33,517 nt of DNA, taken from positions 1-33,517 of the IMG/VR virus record IMGVR_UViG_3300043773_000654; one strand, 5' to 3'. Below, one piece after another: positions 8,902-16,418 of this stretch. The stretch comes from a virus. Every line of letters begins with the position of its first letter. Within the stretch, counting starts at the first letter, position 1. The position numbers were made by a program, and so were the translations under genes. The notes under the pieces are model-generated. The model saw only the letters and a list, made by a program, of their open reading frames with translations, searched no databases and was not told where the DNA came from.

Positions 8902-9449
8902 ATCTTAAGCAAGTAATAACCGAAATTGACAACGCTATTATCGCAGCGTTACCATTAACACCTAATAAGGCGTTTGGACTTGCTGAGTTTTACTACGATG
9001 GCGAGAAGCGTTATCCTGGCATTAACATTAATGGCGAAGTAACTAACTGTTTATTGCAAGATCAATACGCAATAAGTTGGTATCATCGTTCGGAGTCATC
9101 ACGTTTAACAGTAATTGAAAATAATTTTGGTGACAAGATGGATAAGGTGGAGGAAACAACACCCGTTACACTTGTCATTTATGCAAATAAAACATTAACA
9201 TCGCAAACAATTAAGGATATATTTGTTTCGGCTATTCCAAGTGTATTAAGTAAATTAGTGTGTGAGAGCATTAACGTATTTGATTGCACATTCGAGTTAA
9301 CGGAAACCGAAATGAATTCAACTTTAGTGTTTAAAGAGGAATGTTCAATACCCGATGTGAGAGTCGGTCTTAACCATGGACTGTTAGCAGTTCGATACGA
9401 AATCAAACAAACATATCGCAGAGGCTGCACAGTCATTTGCGAATGCTAA
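8898..9449 (+). CDS. Tail terminator/completion protein candidate, 183 aa
   Basis: The product is 183 residues and beta-rich, with several short hydrophobic strands and a final RRGCTVICEC. It is placed immediately before the two tail-tube candidates, where siphophages encode the protein that caps the growing tail. The start is fixed by a four-base ATGA overlap with the neck gene. No diagnostic motif was seen, so the role is inferred from gene order. Confidence 0.55.
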   Translation: MNLKQVITEIDNAIIAALPLTPNKAFGLAEFYYDGEKRYPGININGEVTNCLLQDQYAISWYHRSESSRLTVIENNFGDKMDKVEETTPVTLVIYANKTLTSQTIKDIFVSAIPSVLSKLVCESINVFDCTFELTETEMNSTLVFKEECSIPDVRVGLNHGLLAVRYEIKQTYRRGCTVICEC

Positions 9450-9461
9450 AAACAAATAATC

Positions 9462-10004
9462 ATGGCATATTATCCATCGGGTTGTGATGAAAACATTACC
9501 GCCCACAGTTGTGGTACTTGCGGCGTTGAGTTATCTCGCGTTAGAGGAACTGCATTCATAAATAAAAGCTATTACCCTACACTATCTACTGACTTCGAAG
9601 ATGAAGCATTGTGGAATGCGGGAATAGCATCAGGCGCAATCATTGTTTATCCTGAAACACAAGGCGAATTTGATGGTGGAACACCTAACATGGGCCAAGG
9701 TTATGGCGATACTGAAGAGAGTTTAAATTCTTACACTTTCTTATTGTCATTCAAAGACCCTAACTATGTAGGCAATAGAAACCATTACAATAGCGTTAAA
9801 GGCTCACGTAATTTTCACGTAGCTTTTAGAAGTGAAACAGTGCTTGCCATCAGTGATGAGCCTTGCACAATCGTACCAAAGAATCCAATCGCTAACGACT
9901 TAAAAGTTGAGCGCACTTGGGATGTAGAAGTTAAGTGGACCAGCGATAATTTCCCAGAGGAAAGCGCTATTCCTGCTAACTTGTTTACTTGTTACGTAGT
10001 TTAA
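9462..10004 (+). CDS. Major tail tube protein candidate (paralogue 1)
   Basis: The 180-residue product is the first of two tandem paralogues. Shared blocks with the next gene include the start MAYYPS, ELSRVR (ELARVR in the other), the central NHYNSVKGSRNF (PHYNSITGSRNF) and the NPIANDLK/NPVANSLK block near the C-terminus. Size and beta-rich composition fit a tube-forming tail protein. It is followed by a terminator-like hairpin, as would suit a strongly expressed structural gene. Cys residues at 8, 17 and 20 near the N-terminus are notable. Role is inferred from order and pattern. Confidence 0.65.
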   Translation: MAYYPSGCDENITAHSCGTCGVELSRVRGTAFINKSYYPTLSTDFEDEALWNAGIASGAIIVYPETQGEFDGGTPNMGQGYGDTEESLNSYTFLLSFKDPNYVGNRNHYNSVKGSRNFHVAFRSETVLAISDEPCTIVPKNPIANDLKVERTWDVEVKWTSDNFPEESAIPANLFTCYVV

Positions 10005-10009
10005 TCATT

Positions 10010-10040
10010 GGCGGTAACACCCCGTAAGGTGGCCGCCTTT
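10010..10040 (+). terminator. Terminator-like hairpin between tail tube paralogues
   Basis: GGCGG at 10010-10014 and CACC at 10018-10021 pair with GGTG at 10028-10031 and CCGCC at 10033-10037, with a small internal loop and a CCGTAA apical loop; TTT follows. The short T-run suggests partial rather than full termination, which would lower expression of the second paralogue and the fibre genes relative to the first. Confidence 0.65.
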
Positions 10041-10054
10041 AATACTTTAAAATA

Positions 10055-10669
10055 ATGGCATTCTATCCATCAAATTGTAATACTATTGAAAGTCATTTTG
10101 CTTGCGGCTTAAGCGGAAGCGGTGAATGCACAAGCATCGAGCTTGCACGAGTTCGTTCGGTAGCATTGATTCACAAAACATTTTACCAACAGTTAATGAC
10201 TGACCCAGAATCAACTTTGATTTGGCAAACGGGCATCACTGCGGGAATGATTATCGTTTTGCCACAGACACATGGTGAGTATAATGGTGGCAGTCCTATT
10301 GTTGGGCGTGGTTTTGGTTGGTCAGATGAAACATTGATTGCCTATAATTTTGAAGTAAATTATAAAGACCCCGATTACGTTTCTAATTTACCGCATTACA
10401 ATTCAATAACGGGAAGTAGAAACTTTTACTTAGCGTTTTGCTCGGAAACATTGATGAGAATATCACAAAGACCAGGCACATTAATAGCAAGTAATCCCGT
10501 TGCAAATTCATTAAAGGATGAGGTAAACTTTGTATTAAATTACAAATGGATACACGATAAGATGCCATTGGAGTTTAGCATTCCAGATGGTGTATTTGTT
10601 TGCGCTCCATCAGTTGTTTATGGTGCAAGTTTTGACAATAGTTTTGATGAATCATTTGATATACCTTAG
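10055..10669 (+). CDS. Second tail tube-like protein (paralogue 2)
   Basis: The 204-residue product is homologous along its length to the preceding 180-residue protein: MAFYPSNC, ELARVRSVALIHKTFY, GGSPIVGRGFG, KDPDYVSNLPHYNSITGSRNF and NPVANSLKDE align by eye. It differs by an extended N-terminus with extra Cys residues and by a C-terminal tail with a repeated SFD motif (ASFDNSFDESFDIP). Such a pair could be a tube protein and a specialised variant, for example a tube initiator, a minor tube protein or a decorated version. It follows the hairpin at 10010 and precedes fibre genes by two bases. Confidence 0.6.
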   Translation: MAFYPSNCNTIESHFACGLSGSGECTSIELARVRSVALIHKTFYQQLMTDPESTLIWQTGITAGMIIVLPQTHGEYNGGSPIVGRGFGWSDETLIAYNFEVNYKDPDYVSNLPHYNSITGSRNFYLAFCSETLMRISQRPGTLIASNPVANSLKDEVNFVLNYKWIHDKMPLEFSIPDGVFVCAPSVVYGASFDNSFDESFDIP

Positions 10670-10671
10670 AT

Positions 10672-12090
10672 ATGGCACAAAAGAATAGGGCAAACATGCT
10701 CACAGATATTGTAAGTAATATCTACAACAATTTAATAAACTTTATAACGGGCCAAAACGCGCAAGATAGGTTTGTAAACTTGCTTGATAGCAGCCCAAAT
10801 ATATTATCGGATGCAAGTCAAGCAAATGGCTATGTGTCTACCGATGCAAACAATGAAATGTTTTCAAGTTATTACGATGAAGAGATTTCAAGAGCCGATT
10901 TAATTAGTGACTTAACTGCTAACTTAGCGGTTGGTGGTAAGTTTTACAGAATAAATGATGCAGTTGGATCAACTATAACATTGTTGGTTATTGCCGAAAG
11001 CAATATAAATTTATATTCAATAGGCACAGACATTACAACGGGTGAGCAAGGAACATATGATATAACAACTGATGTATTTACACCTATAGTAGTTAGTGGC
11101 ACACCCGACCTCCAACAAGTAACTGATGTAGGATTTACAACAACAAATAGGTTGTTATCAGATGATGGGGCAGGCAATTATACCGATATAGGCAATGGTG
11201 AAATACAAATAGCAACGGGCAACATTGGGGATGTAATTATTGATGCATCGTTGGTTACTGCAAGTTATGTTGCAAAACTGCCCGATAAGCCAACAAGCCC
11301 GCAAACATTTGCGATGTTGAGTGATGTTACTGGTGGTGTTCCTTATACTGGTGCAACTGCCGATGTAGATTTAGGAATTCATTCATTAACTGCTGACACA
11401 ATAGGAATAGGTGTTGCCGCTGGTGCTGAAAAATTGCATATTGATGGGGGGGCTACAACTACACGAGTAAAAATTGATGCAGATAATGGAGTTAATAGAA
11501 TTTTGTCTTTTAGAACTGATGATCTTCAACGATGGGCATTACGTGTTGATGGCATAGAAAGTGGGGCAAATAGTGGGGGTGATTTTCAATTAAGAAGATA
11601 TAATGATGCAGGAGCTTATATAGATAGCCCAATAGCTATTAATCGTGCCAATGGAAACATTACAACTGCTCAAAATATAAATGGAGCAACACCAACGGAA
11701 TTAGGTTATTTAAGTGGTGTAGGCAGTCAAGTTGTAGGAACAACAGATACAAACACATTAACAAACAAGCGCATAACTGCAAGAACGGGAACAGTTGCAA
11801 GTGCGGCAACACCAACGATTAATACTGACAATGTTGATTATTATTCAATAACCGCTTTAGCAGCAGCAATTACATCATTTACAACTAATTTAAGCGGCAC
11901 GCCAACAATAGGTCAAACATTGTGGATTTCAATTAAAGACAATGGAACTGCAAGGGCAATAGCGTGGGGCGCAAGTTTTGAAGCATCAACAATAGCATTG
12001 CCAACAACAACAGTAATAAGCACAAGGTTAGATGTTGCATTTATTTGGAATGAAGCAACAAGCGTATGGAGGTGCGTGGGTGTAGCATAA
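10672..12090 (+). CDS. Tail fibre protein, 472 aa
   Basis: The 472-residue product has a helical N-terminus (residues 1-90), then beta-rich repeats, and a C-terminal region with well known fibre signatures: TPTELGYLSGV near residue 343, TLTNKRITARTGTV near 362 and KDNGTARAIAWGASF near 423, a domain widespread in tail fibres. The segment GLHIDGG-like motif (KLHIDGGATTT) near residue 256 resembles the leading part of host-range fibre domains. It probably forms a trimeric host-recognition fibre. The stop overlaps the ATG of the next adhesin gene (TAATG). Low GC and Thr/Asn-rich composition match fibre genes. Confidence 0.75.
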   Translation: MAQKNRANMLTDIVSNIYNNLINFITGQNAQDRFVNLLDSSPNILSDASQANGYVSTDANNEMFSSYYDEEISRADLISDLTANLAVGGKFYRINDAVGSTITLLVIAESNINLYSIGTDITTGEQGTYDITTDVFTPIVVSGTPDLQQVTDVGFTTTNRLLSDDGAGNYTDIGNGEIQIATGNIGDVIIDASLVTASYVAKLPDKPTSPQTFAMLSDVTGGVPYTGATADVDLGIHSLTADTIGIGVAAGAEKLHIDGGATTTRVKIDADNGVNRILSFRTDDLQRWALRVDGIESGANSGGDFQLRRYNDAGAYIDSPIAINRANGNITTAQNINGATPTELGYLSGVGSQVVGTTDTNTLTNKRITARTGTVASAATPTINTDNVDYYSITALAAAITSFTTNLSGTPTIGQTLWISIKDNGTARAIAWGASFEASTIALPTTTVISTRLDVAFIWNEATSVWRCVGVA

Positions 12091-12893
12091 TGGGACTACC
12101 TGCAAACATAATCGGAATAATGGGTAAGAAACAAGGCTATCTACCATTAACAACTGCGTGGATAGCAGCAACATCGGAATCAAGCACAACTATTTTAAAT
12201 GCTTTAAATACTTTTGAGGCTTCACTTATTGCAAATAGTATGAGCAGTGATTTAATAGCCTATTATCCTATGGTTGGAGGCAGCAGCACTAAACATTCAT
12301 ACAACTTTATGAACACTTCGTTGTATCAGCTAACATTTACGGGAGGATGGACACACGCATCAACTGGGGCTTTGCCAAATGGGACAAATGCTTATGCTAA
12401 TACAGGGTTGAATATGGACAGTGTTTTAACACAGAATAACACTCACGTTAGTTTTTATTCAAGAACAAATGCCGCAGCAGCCGACAGAGCATCAATAGGT
12501 GGAGGAAATGGCTCTGCTCCTTATCTTGCAATACAAACAAGAATAGCCGCAGGTTTTGCAACGGCTTTTAATTCGTCAGCTACTCTTACTCAATATGTAA
12601 GGGTAACAAATGCAAATTCAAACGGGTTTTACCTAAACAACAAAACATCAACAGCAATAGGTGGTTTAACACTCGACAGAAACGGTTCTCAAATAGGTGC
12701 AAATACAGTAATTATAACTACCAATAATTATCAATCTTCAAATCTAATAATTTCAGCACTAACAACAACTGTCCAATTTGACAATAAAGAATGTGCAGGA
12801 GTTACAGTAGGATTGGGATTAAATTTAACTAAAAGAGGTCAATTATACACTATGATACAAGCATTAAACACATCTTTATCTCGCCAAGTATGA
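12090..12893 (+). CDS. Tail adhesin with LamG/concanavalin-like segment
   Basis: I use the ATG at 12090 (MGLPANIIGIMGKKQG), which overlaps the upstream stop as TAATG; the reading frame is also open upstream to 12066. The product is 267 residues. After a short N-terminal anchor, LIAYYPMVGGSS near residue 54 begins a jelly-roll-like segment with the pattern of LamG or concanavalin-type carbohydrate-binding domains (YYPM...NGTNAYANTGLN...HVSFYSRT). It probably binds a surface glycan of the host. It overlaps the next gene by four bases. Confidence 0.65.
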   Translation: MGLPANIIGIMGKKQGYLPLTTAWIAATSESSTTILNALNTFEASLIANSMSSDLIAYYPMVGGSSTKHSYNFMNTSLYQLTFTGGWTHASTGALPNGTNAYANTGLNMDSVLTQNNTHVSFYSRTNAAAADRASIGGGNGSAPYLAIQTRIAAGFATAFNSSATLTQYVRVTNANSNGFYLNNKTSTAIGGLTLDRNGSQIGANTVIITTNNYQSSNLIISALTTTVQFDNKECAGVTVGLGLNLTKRGQLYTMIQALNTSLSRQV

Positions 12894-13126
12894 AGCTAAC
12901 AGAACTAACAAAAGAAGAAAAACTACTTTATGTAGGCTTGCTTACGGAATTGCAAAAAGATGAATTAGTCGGGCAGTTATATGCTCCATATTCATATTAT
13001 AATCCTATACAAGATTTTAACGATGATTGGGTAATTTCAGTTGAAGAAATTGAACAAACAATAGCACCAGAATTTATGTGGGTAAAAGATTTACCTTTGA
13101 TACCTTATACTCCTAAACAAAATTAA
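12890..13126 (+). CDS. Small fibre-cluster protein, 78 aa
   Basis: The product is 78 residues, acidic, without membrane segment, and contains a conserved-looking aromatic block (YAPYSYYNPIQDFNDDW). It is encoded immediately after the adhesin gene with a four-base ATGA overlap. Small proteins in this position are often fibre attachment or folding factors, but I do not recognise the family and no function is claimed. Confidence 0.6.
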   Translation: MKLTELTKEEKLLYVGLLTELQKDELVGQLYAPYSYYNPIQDFNDDWVISVEEIEQTIAPEFMWVKDLPLIPYTPKQN

Positions 13127-13131
13127 ATTTT

Positions 13132-13338
13132 ATGATTCATCCACATCATCCCGACAATAGCATATTAGTAATAATTACAAGCGTTATCATTCAAGCAGGT
13201 GTATGGACTTCGGATTGGTTCGGTAATATGAATTTAGTCGGCATCTATGACACGATTTATGACTTTGCTAAACTTGGTGCATTATTAGTATCAATGTGGG
13301 CTTCGTATCGTGTGGCCAAGAAAAACAAGAATGACTAA
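13132..13338 (+). CDS. Small membrane protein, 68 aa (possible holin)
   Basis: The 68-residue product has two hydrophobic segments (about 10-27 and 45-61) and ends in a charged tail KKNKND. Two membrane spans in under 70 residues is a holin-like layout, but a clearer holin candidate lies next to the endolysin on the other strand. The gene overlaps the next membrane-protein gene by eight bases, so the two are likely co-translated. Confidence 0.55.
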   Translation: MIHPHHPDNSILVIITSVIIQAGVWTSDWFGNMNLVGIYDTIYDFAKLGALLVSMWASYRVAKKNKND

Positions 13339-13510
13339 TCAAGAAATTGTAGCAATTAAACCTTTGATATTAGTATTGATTATTTTGTTTTTTTACCTAA
13401 TTGCAATGCTCTATCAATACAGAGCAATAGTTAAGAATGTAGGTCGCTTTTTCAAGGGCGGTGTAATAGCTTTGTTAGTGATGCTGGGCATTATTGATGA
13501 GCAGAAATAG
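13331..13510 (+). CDS. Small membrane protein, 59 aa
   Basis: I choose the ATG at 13331 (MTNQEIVAIKPL), which overlaps the upstream stop; an upstream extension to 13310 is also open. The 59-residue product has one strong membrane segment (about residues 10-29) and a weaker one near 45-55. It is the last + gene and ends one base from the convergent - gene. With the preceding gene it may form a membrane pair acting at lysis or entry; this is inference. Confidence 0.5.
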   Translation: MTNQEIVAIKPLILVLIILFFYLIAMLYQYRAIVKNVGRFFKGGVIALLVMLGIIDEQK

Positions 13511-13511
13511 T

Positions 13512-13862
13512 TTATTCTTTATCGCGATTTGCAATATCTTCAATCGGAAAATATTGCTTTAACTTTTCTGTATAATCTTTAAAAAATATAAATATAAATT
13601 CTGTTATTTCTAATTTGCTCAATAGTTCGTTGTCATCGGTAAGCACAATAACAGTAGTGTCTGTCATCCTTTCTTTTATTAGCGTTTTAGTGCTATAAAA
13701 ATACTTAATCCTTACTTCTTTAACATCGAATACAAACACCTCATCATTATATTCATTGGTCGGGATGTCAATATATTGCAAACTTTCTTTGTCAAATTCT
13801 TTATTAAAAATAGGGTGTATGCAATCAACAATAATGAATGATGTATTATCCATTATCGGCAT
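13512..13862 (-). CDS. Hypothetical protein, 116 aa
   Basis: The product is 116 residues, acidic, with alternating hydrophobic and charged residues typical of a small alpha/beta protein (TSFIIVDCIHPIF, TTVIVLTDDNELL). A second possible start is the Met at residue 4. It is the last gene of the leftward operon, 27 bases after the phosphoesterase. I do not recognise it. Its stop lies one base from the stop of the convergent + gene. Confidence 0.6.
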   Translation of the reverse strand: MPIMDNTSFIIVDCIHPIFNKEFDKESLQYIDIPTNEYNDEVFVFDVKEVRIKYFYSTKTLIKERMTDTTVIVLTDDNELLSKLEITEFIFIFFKDYTEKLKQYFPIEDIANRDKE

Positions 13863-13889
13863 TATTAGTGGTTAGTGAGTGATTAATCA

Positions 13890-15056
13890 TTAAAAAATAT
13901 GTGTTATTCTTGCTATTTGACCATTCTCTTTACAATGTAAAAAACCCTCAACCGCTTTGGGGGCGTGCTGATAACCATTTCTATGATGCCAACTATCTGT
14001 TCCACTTGGACTTCTTAAACTTTCAACCGTTACACCTATGAAATCTTTGCTTGTTTTGTGGTGTACGTGATGCGTATAAATATATCTGTGCTTTGTTTCG
14101 CCCCATTCTTGACTAAATTCTTGCGCCATCAATAGCGGTAAATCTCCTTGCTTTGCCCCATCTCCATGCGTTGTGCCAATCAAATTATTATGATACTTAT
14201 AACCTTTTCTATGTGCTATAGTACAATCAAAAGTTATATTCTTACAATCTTTAAAATATGTTTCTACAACTTGGGCCAAAAAGAAACCGTTTGTGTAATC
14301 ATGGTTGCTTGGATTAAAAGTAAAGTGAACATCGGCCACACCTATTAATATTTCTAAAACATCAACATACAACTGTTTAGCAATTAAAAAGTTTGTGTGC
14401 CACATTCCATCTGTGTCTTGCGGTGTTCCACTGGTAGTTGTTCTTTTTGGATTGTCTATGTGCAATATATCGTTACCACCAATAAACAATATTTTATCAA
14501 TATCAAACGAGCTTACCTTTTGCAATATTCCTTTTACACCCTCTAAAACCCTTTTAACTGCCACTTGGTTATCGTATGTTTCACCGGATTCAAACGATGT
14601 GCATAATTTACCAATGTGAATATCGGCAGGATCTAAAACAAGCAAATAAGAATCATTACTTTTTACTCTTTCTATTTGTGGGAACTTTGGCACATAAGCT
14701 TGTAAGTCTTTTAAAAGTGCTTCTTTAAAATCTTCTTGCTCTTTTGCTTCAGGCTTTTTATAATTAGGATTAACAACAAACAACGATGCTTCCTTATTCT
14801 TAATCCACATATTCTTTGTGGAGGTGTTTGGAACATCCAAGTTGTTTGTGGCATTATAAATTCCTTCGTGTTGGTCCAGTATTCTTTTCTTGTGCCTATG
14901 AATGTATTTTCTGAATGACCTTACCTTTGCATCTTCATCCCTTGTTGCAGTTGTGTTTAATATTTTAGCAACTATTTCGGAGCAAGCCAAGCCCTCCTGC
15001 AGCATTTCAGCTACAACAGAATCGTGTTTACAGAATTCTAAAGTAACTTGTGGCAT
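13890..15056 (-). CDS. Calcineurin-like metallophosphoesterase with N-terminal helical domain
   Basis: The 388-residue product shows the ordered metal-binding motifs of the calcineurin-like phosphoesterase superfamily: DIH at 145-147 (DPADIHIGK), GGND at 193-196, NHD at 251-253, THGD at 296-299 and THHVHH at 328-333. The first 60 residues look like a small helical, helix-turn-helix-type domain (EGLACSEIVAKIL, RSFRKYIHRHKKRIL). The enzyme should hydrolyse phosphodiester or phosphomonoester bonds with two metal ions; the substrate could be DNA, RNA or a nucleotide. It lies after the lysis genes with a 12-base gap from a 73-residue gene, downstream of an internal promoter. A nuclease or counter-defence role is speculation. 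Confidence 0.85.
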   Translation of the reverse strand: MPQVTLEFCKHDSVVAEMLQEGLACSEIVAKILNTTATRDEDAKVRSFRKYIHRHKKRILDQHEGIYNATNNLDVPNTSTKNMWIKNKEASLFVVNPNYKKPEAKEQEDFKEALLKDLQAYVPKFPQIERVKSNDSYLLVLDPADIHIGKLCTSFESGETYDNQVAVKRVLEGVKGILQKVSSFDIDKILFIGGNDILHIDNPKRTTTSGTPQDTDGMWHTNFLIAKQLYVDVLEILIGVADVHFTFNPSNHDYTNGFFLAQVVETYFKDCKNITFDCTIAHRKGYKYHNNLIGTTHGDGAKQGDLPLLMAQEFSQEWGETKHRYIYTHHVHHKTSKDFIGVTVESLRSPSGTDSWHHRNGYQHAPKAVEGFLHCKENGQIARITHIF

Positions 15057-15068
15057 ATGTTATAGGTG

Positions 15069-15290
15069 TTAATCTAACGAAATAGCGTTGTCCTGCAATA
15101 TTTCAAAGAATTTTTCTTGGAATCTTTCTGCTAATTCATATTCTTTGTCCGTTAGGTTGCCATTGTATTTGATTTCATCACGCATAAACTGCTTGAAATC
15201 CCAAAGCACACAGTACATAGCACTTGCTTTGACTGCCAGTTCAAAATCTCCTTTATCATCTGGCAAATTAAATTTTAATGTTGCTTCCAT
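15069..15290 (-). CDS. Small hypothetical protein, 73 aa
   Basis: I take the ATG at 15290 (MEATLKFNLPDDKGDFELAV), because a good Bacteroidota promoter lies just upstream at 15306-15338 and the longer frame would start inside it. The 73-residue product is mainly helical after an initial strand, with ALKASAMYCVLWDFKQFMR-type content and an acidic C-terminus. Similar short proteins with the MEATLxFNLPDD start occur in Bacteroidota phages in my memory, without known function. It is followed by the phosphoesterase gene. Confidence 0.65.
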   Translation of the reverse strand: MEATLKFNLPDDKGDFELAVKASAMYCVLWDFKQFMRDEIKYNGNLTDKEYELAERFQEKFFEILQDNAISLD

Positions 15291-15305
15291 TGTTGTTAGT
15301 TTGAG

Positions 15306-15338
15306 CAAAGATAGTGATTTATTCATACAAATAACAAA
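15306..15338 (-). promoter_or_regulatory. Putative Bacteroidota promoter for the 73-aa gene and phosphoesterase
   Basis: On the minus strand TTTG (complement of 15335-15338) is followed after 21 bases by TATCTTTG (complement of 15306-15313), matching the TTTG / TAnnTTTG consensus. The start codon of the next gene lies at 15290. The -33 box overlaps the T-rich tail of a hairpin. Confidence 0.65.
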
Positions 15339-15361
15339 GCCCTCACATTTCTGCAAGGGCT
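15329..15361 (-). terminator. Putative terminator after the lysis genes
   Basis: On the minus strand AGCCCT (complement of 15356-15361) pairs with AGGGCT (complement of 15338-15343) around a 12-base loop, followed by TTGTTATTTG. It would end transcripts of the spanin-like gene just before the next promoter. The stem is only six pairs. Confidence 0.5.
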
Positions 15362-15386
15362 ATGAACTAACTAACATTGAACGTGG

Positions 15387-15417
15387 CAAAGATAGTATAT
15401 TATTTCAAACCCACAAA
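15387..15417 (-). promoter_or_regulatory. Second promoter-like element at the end of the spanin-like gene
   Basis: TTTG (complement of 15414-15417) and TATCTTTG (complement of 15387-15394) are separated by 19 bases on the minus strand. A transcript from here would run straight into the hairpin at 15338-15361, giving an RNA of only about 50 bases unless it reads through. Confidence 0.5.
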
Positions 15418-15966
15418 CAACCAAAGCATAAACATTGCCCCACCAACACACCAAGCTGCAACTTTACCTCTCCTTTGTTGCTTTGTTTCTTGCTTGCTAA
15501 TCACTAACAACGTGCTATCTGTAACATTCTCCGCCTTATAAGCGGTGATTAAACTATCCTTAATAGTTGAAACCGAATCACACAACTGAAACGCAGTAAA
15601 CAACGCTGCATAACTTGAATCTTTAACATTGATTATTTCATCACACAACACGAATACTGTGTCACACTCTTTTGGCAACGTATTACGCAACTTCTTCATC
15701 AAAGCTATGTTAGTGTTCGTTAATGATATTTCGCGCTTTCTAATCGAATCTTTTGCGTTAACTGCAACCTGCAATCTTCGGTTAACTGATTCCAACTGGT
15801 TAAGTAGAATTGCCTGCTCAATGCCGAATTGCTTCTTTATTAGTTCCGCTTCTAATTTGTAGTCAAATGGGATAGGCTTTGGGTTGTCTTTGGCGCAATG
15901 GTTAAGCCCGATAATTAGCAGTAAGCATAGTACTGCGAATGTGATAAGTTGATATTGTGTTTTCAT
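15400..15966 (-). CDS. Spanin-like protein with hydrophobic segments at both ends
   Basis: I use the ATG at 15966 (MKTQYQLITF), which gives 188 residues and starts 10 bases after the holin candidate's stop; the frame is open to 15996. Residues 7-22 form a hydrophobic signal ending in GLNHC, with Cys24 as a possible lipid-modified residue although the -1 His is not a standard lipobox. Residues 40-165 are a charged, coiled-coil-rich periplasmic region with a CDTVFVLCDE block. Residues about 168-187 form a C-terminal membrane span. This order (lipidated or anchored N-terminus, periplasmic part, C-terminal membrane span) is that of unimolecular spanins such as T1 gp11, which fuse inner and outer membranes. 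An ordinary Rz-like inner-membrane protein is the alternative. Confidence 0.55.
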   Translation of the reverse strand: MKTQYQLITFAVLCLLLIIGLNHCAKDNPKPIPFDYKLEAELIKKQFGIEQAILLNQLESVNRRLQVAVNAKDSIRKREISLTNTNIALMKKLRNTLPKECDTVFVLCDEIINVKDSSYAALFTAFQLCDSVSTIKDSLITAYKAENVTDSTLLVISKQETKQQRRGKVAAWCVGGAMFMLWLFVGLK

Positions 15967-15976
15967 ATTGTTGTTT

Positions 15977-16231
15977 TTAGCACCCATCACCATCAATAAC
16001 CGCAGTTCTGGTAGGTGTTTCGGTTGTGAATTTAGTTAAAAACTTGGTATTAATAAGCAAGAATGTCGCTGCCAAACCGCCCCAAAACGCTTGCCTTAAA
16101 CTGATTAGACCTTGACTTTCTGCGAGTGCTAAAGATGTTTGAATAAATGGCAGCAAAACGTAGATTAAGTAGTCTGCAATCTTCTTTAGTTGGCGGTTGT
16201 CGGGGCTTCTGTACTTTTGTTTTAGATTCAT
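15977..16231 (-). CDS. Holin candidate, 84 aa
   Basis: The 84-residue product has a basic N-terminus (MNLKQKYRSPDNRQLKK), two hydrophobic segments at about 21-37 and 48-66, and a polar tail ending in GDGC. Size and layout suit a two-span holin that would open the inner membrane for the endolysin. It lies between the endolysin (with one small gene between) and the spanin-like gene, all on the minus strand, which is the strongest support. Confidence 0.65.
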   Translation of the reverse strand: MNLKQKYRSPDNRQLKKIADYLIYVLLPFIQTSLALAESQGLISLRQAFWGGLAATFLLINTKFLTKFTTETPTRTAVIDGDGC

Positions 16232-16232
16232 A

Positions 16233-16418
16233 TTAGTTAATTATTGTCCACTCAAATTTAGCTTTTAAATTCCATTCCAACAAGGGCATAATCAAATCGT
16301 TTTTATCCTTGCGCCTAAAATAAACGTGGTCTATCTTTCGACCTCCGATTACAATGAAATCAATCTTTTTAAAGGTTATGACTTCCTTGCCATTAGTGTA
16401 GCGTGTGTTGCGTGTCAT
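16233..16418 (-). CDS. Small hypothetical protein in the lysis cassette, 61 aa
   Basis: The product is 61 residues, strongly basic, with no membrane segment (IDFIVIGGRKIDHVYFRRKDKND). It overlaps the endolysin stop by four bases (ATGA) and ends one base before the holin candidate's start, so it is embedded in the lysis operon. Function unknown. Confidence 0.6.
   Translation of the reverse strand: MTRNTRYTNGKEVITFKKIDFIVIGGRKIDHVYFRRKDKNDLIMPLLEWNLKAKFEWTIIN

Noticed and set aside
14148-14918. Three plus-strand frames of 60-74 codons opposite the phosphoesterase
   Set aside because: The minus-strand phosphoesterase has all catalytic motifs here; the plus frames are Cys/Ile-rich shadows.
15088-15507. 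Open frame of 139 codons on the plus strand
   Set aside because: It covers two minus-strand genes, promoters and a terminator; composition is low-complexity Ser/Leu and no leader was seen.
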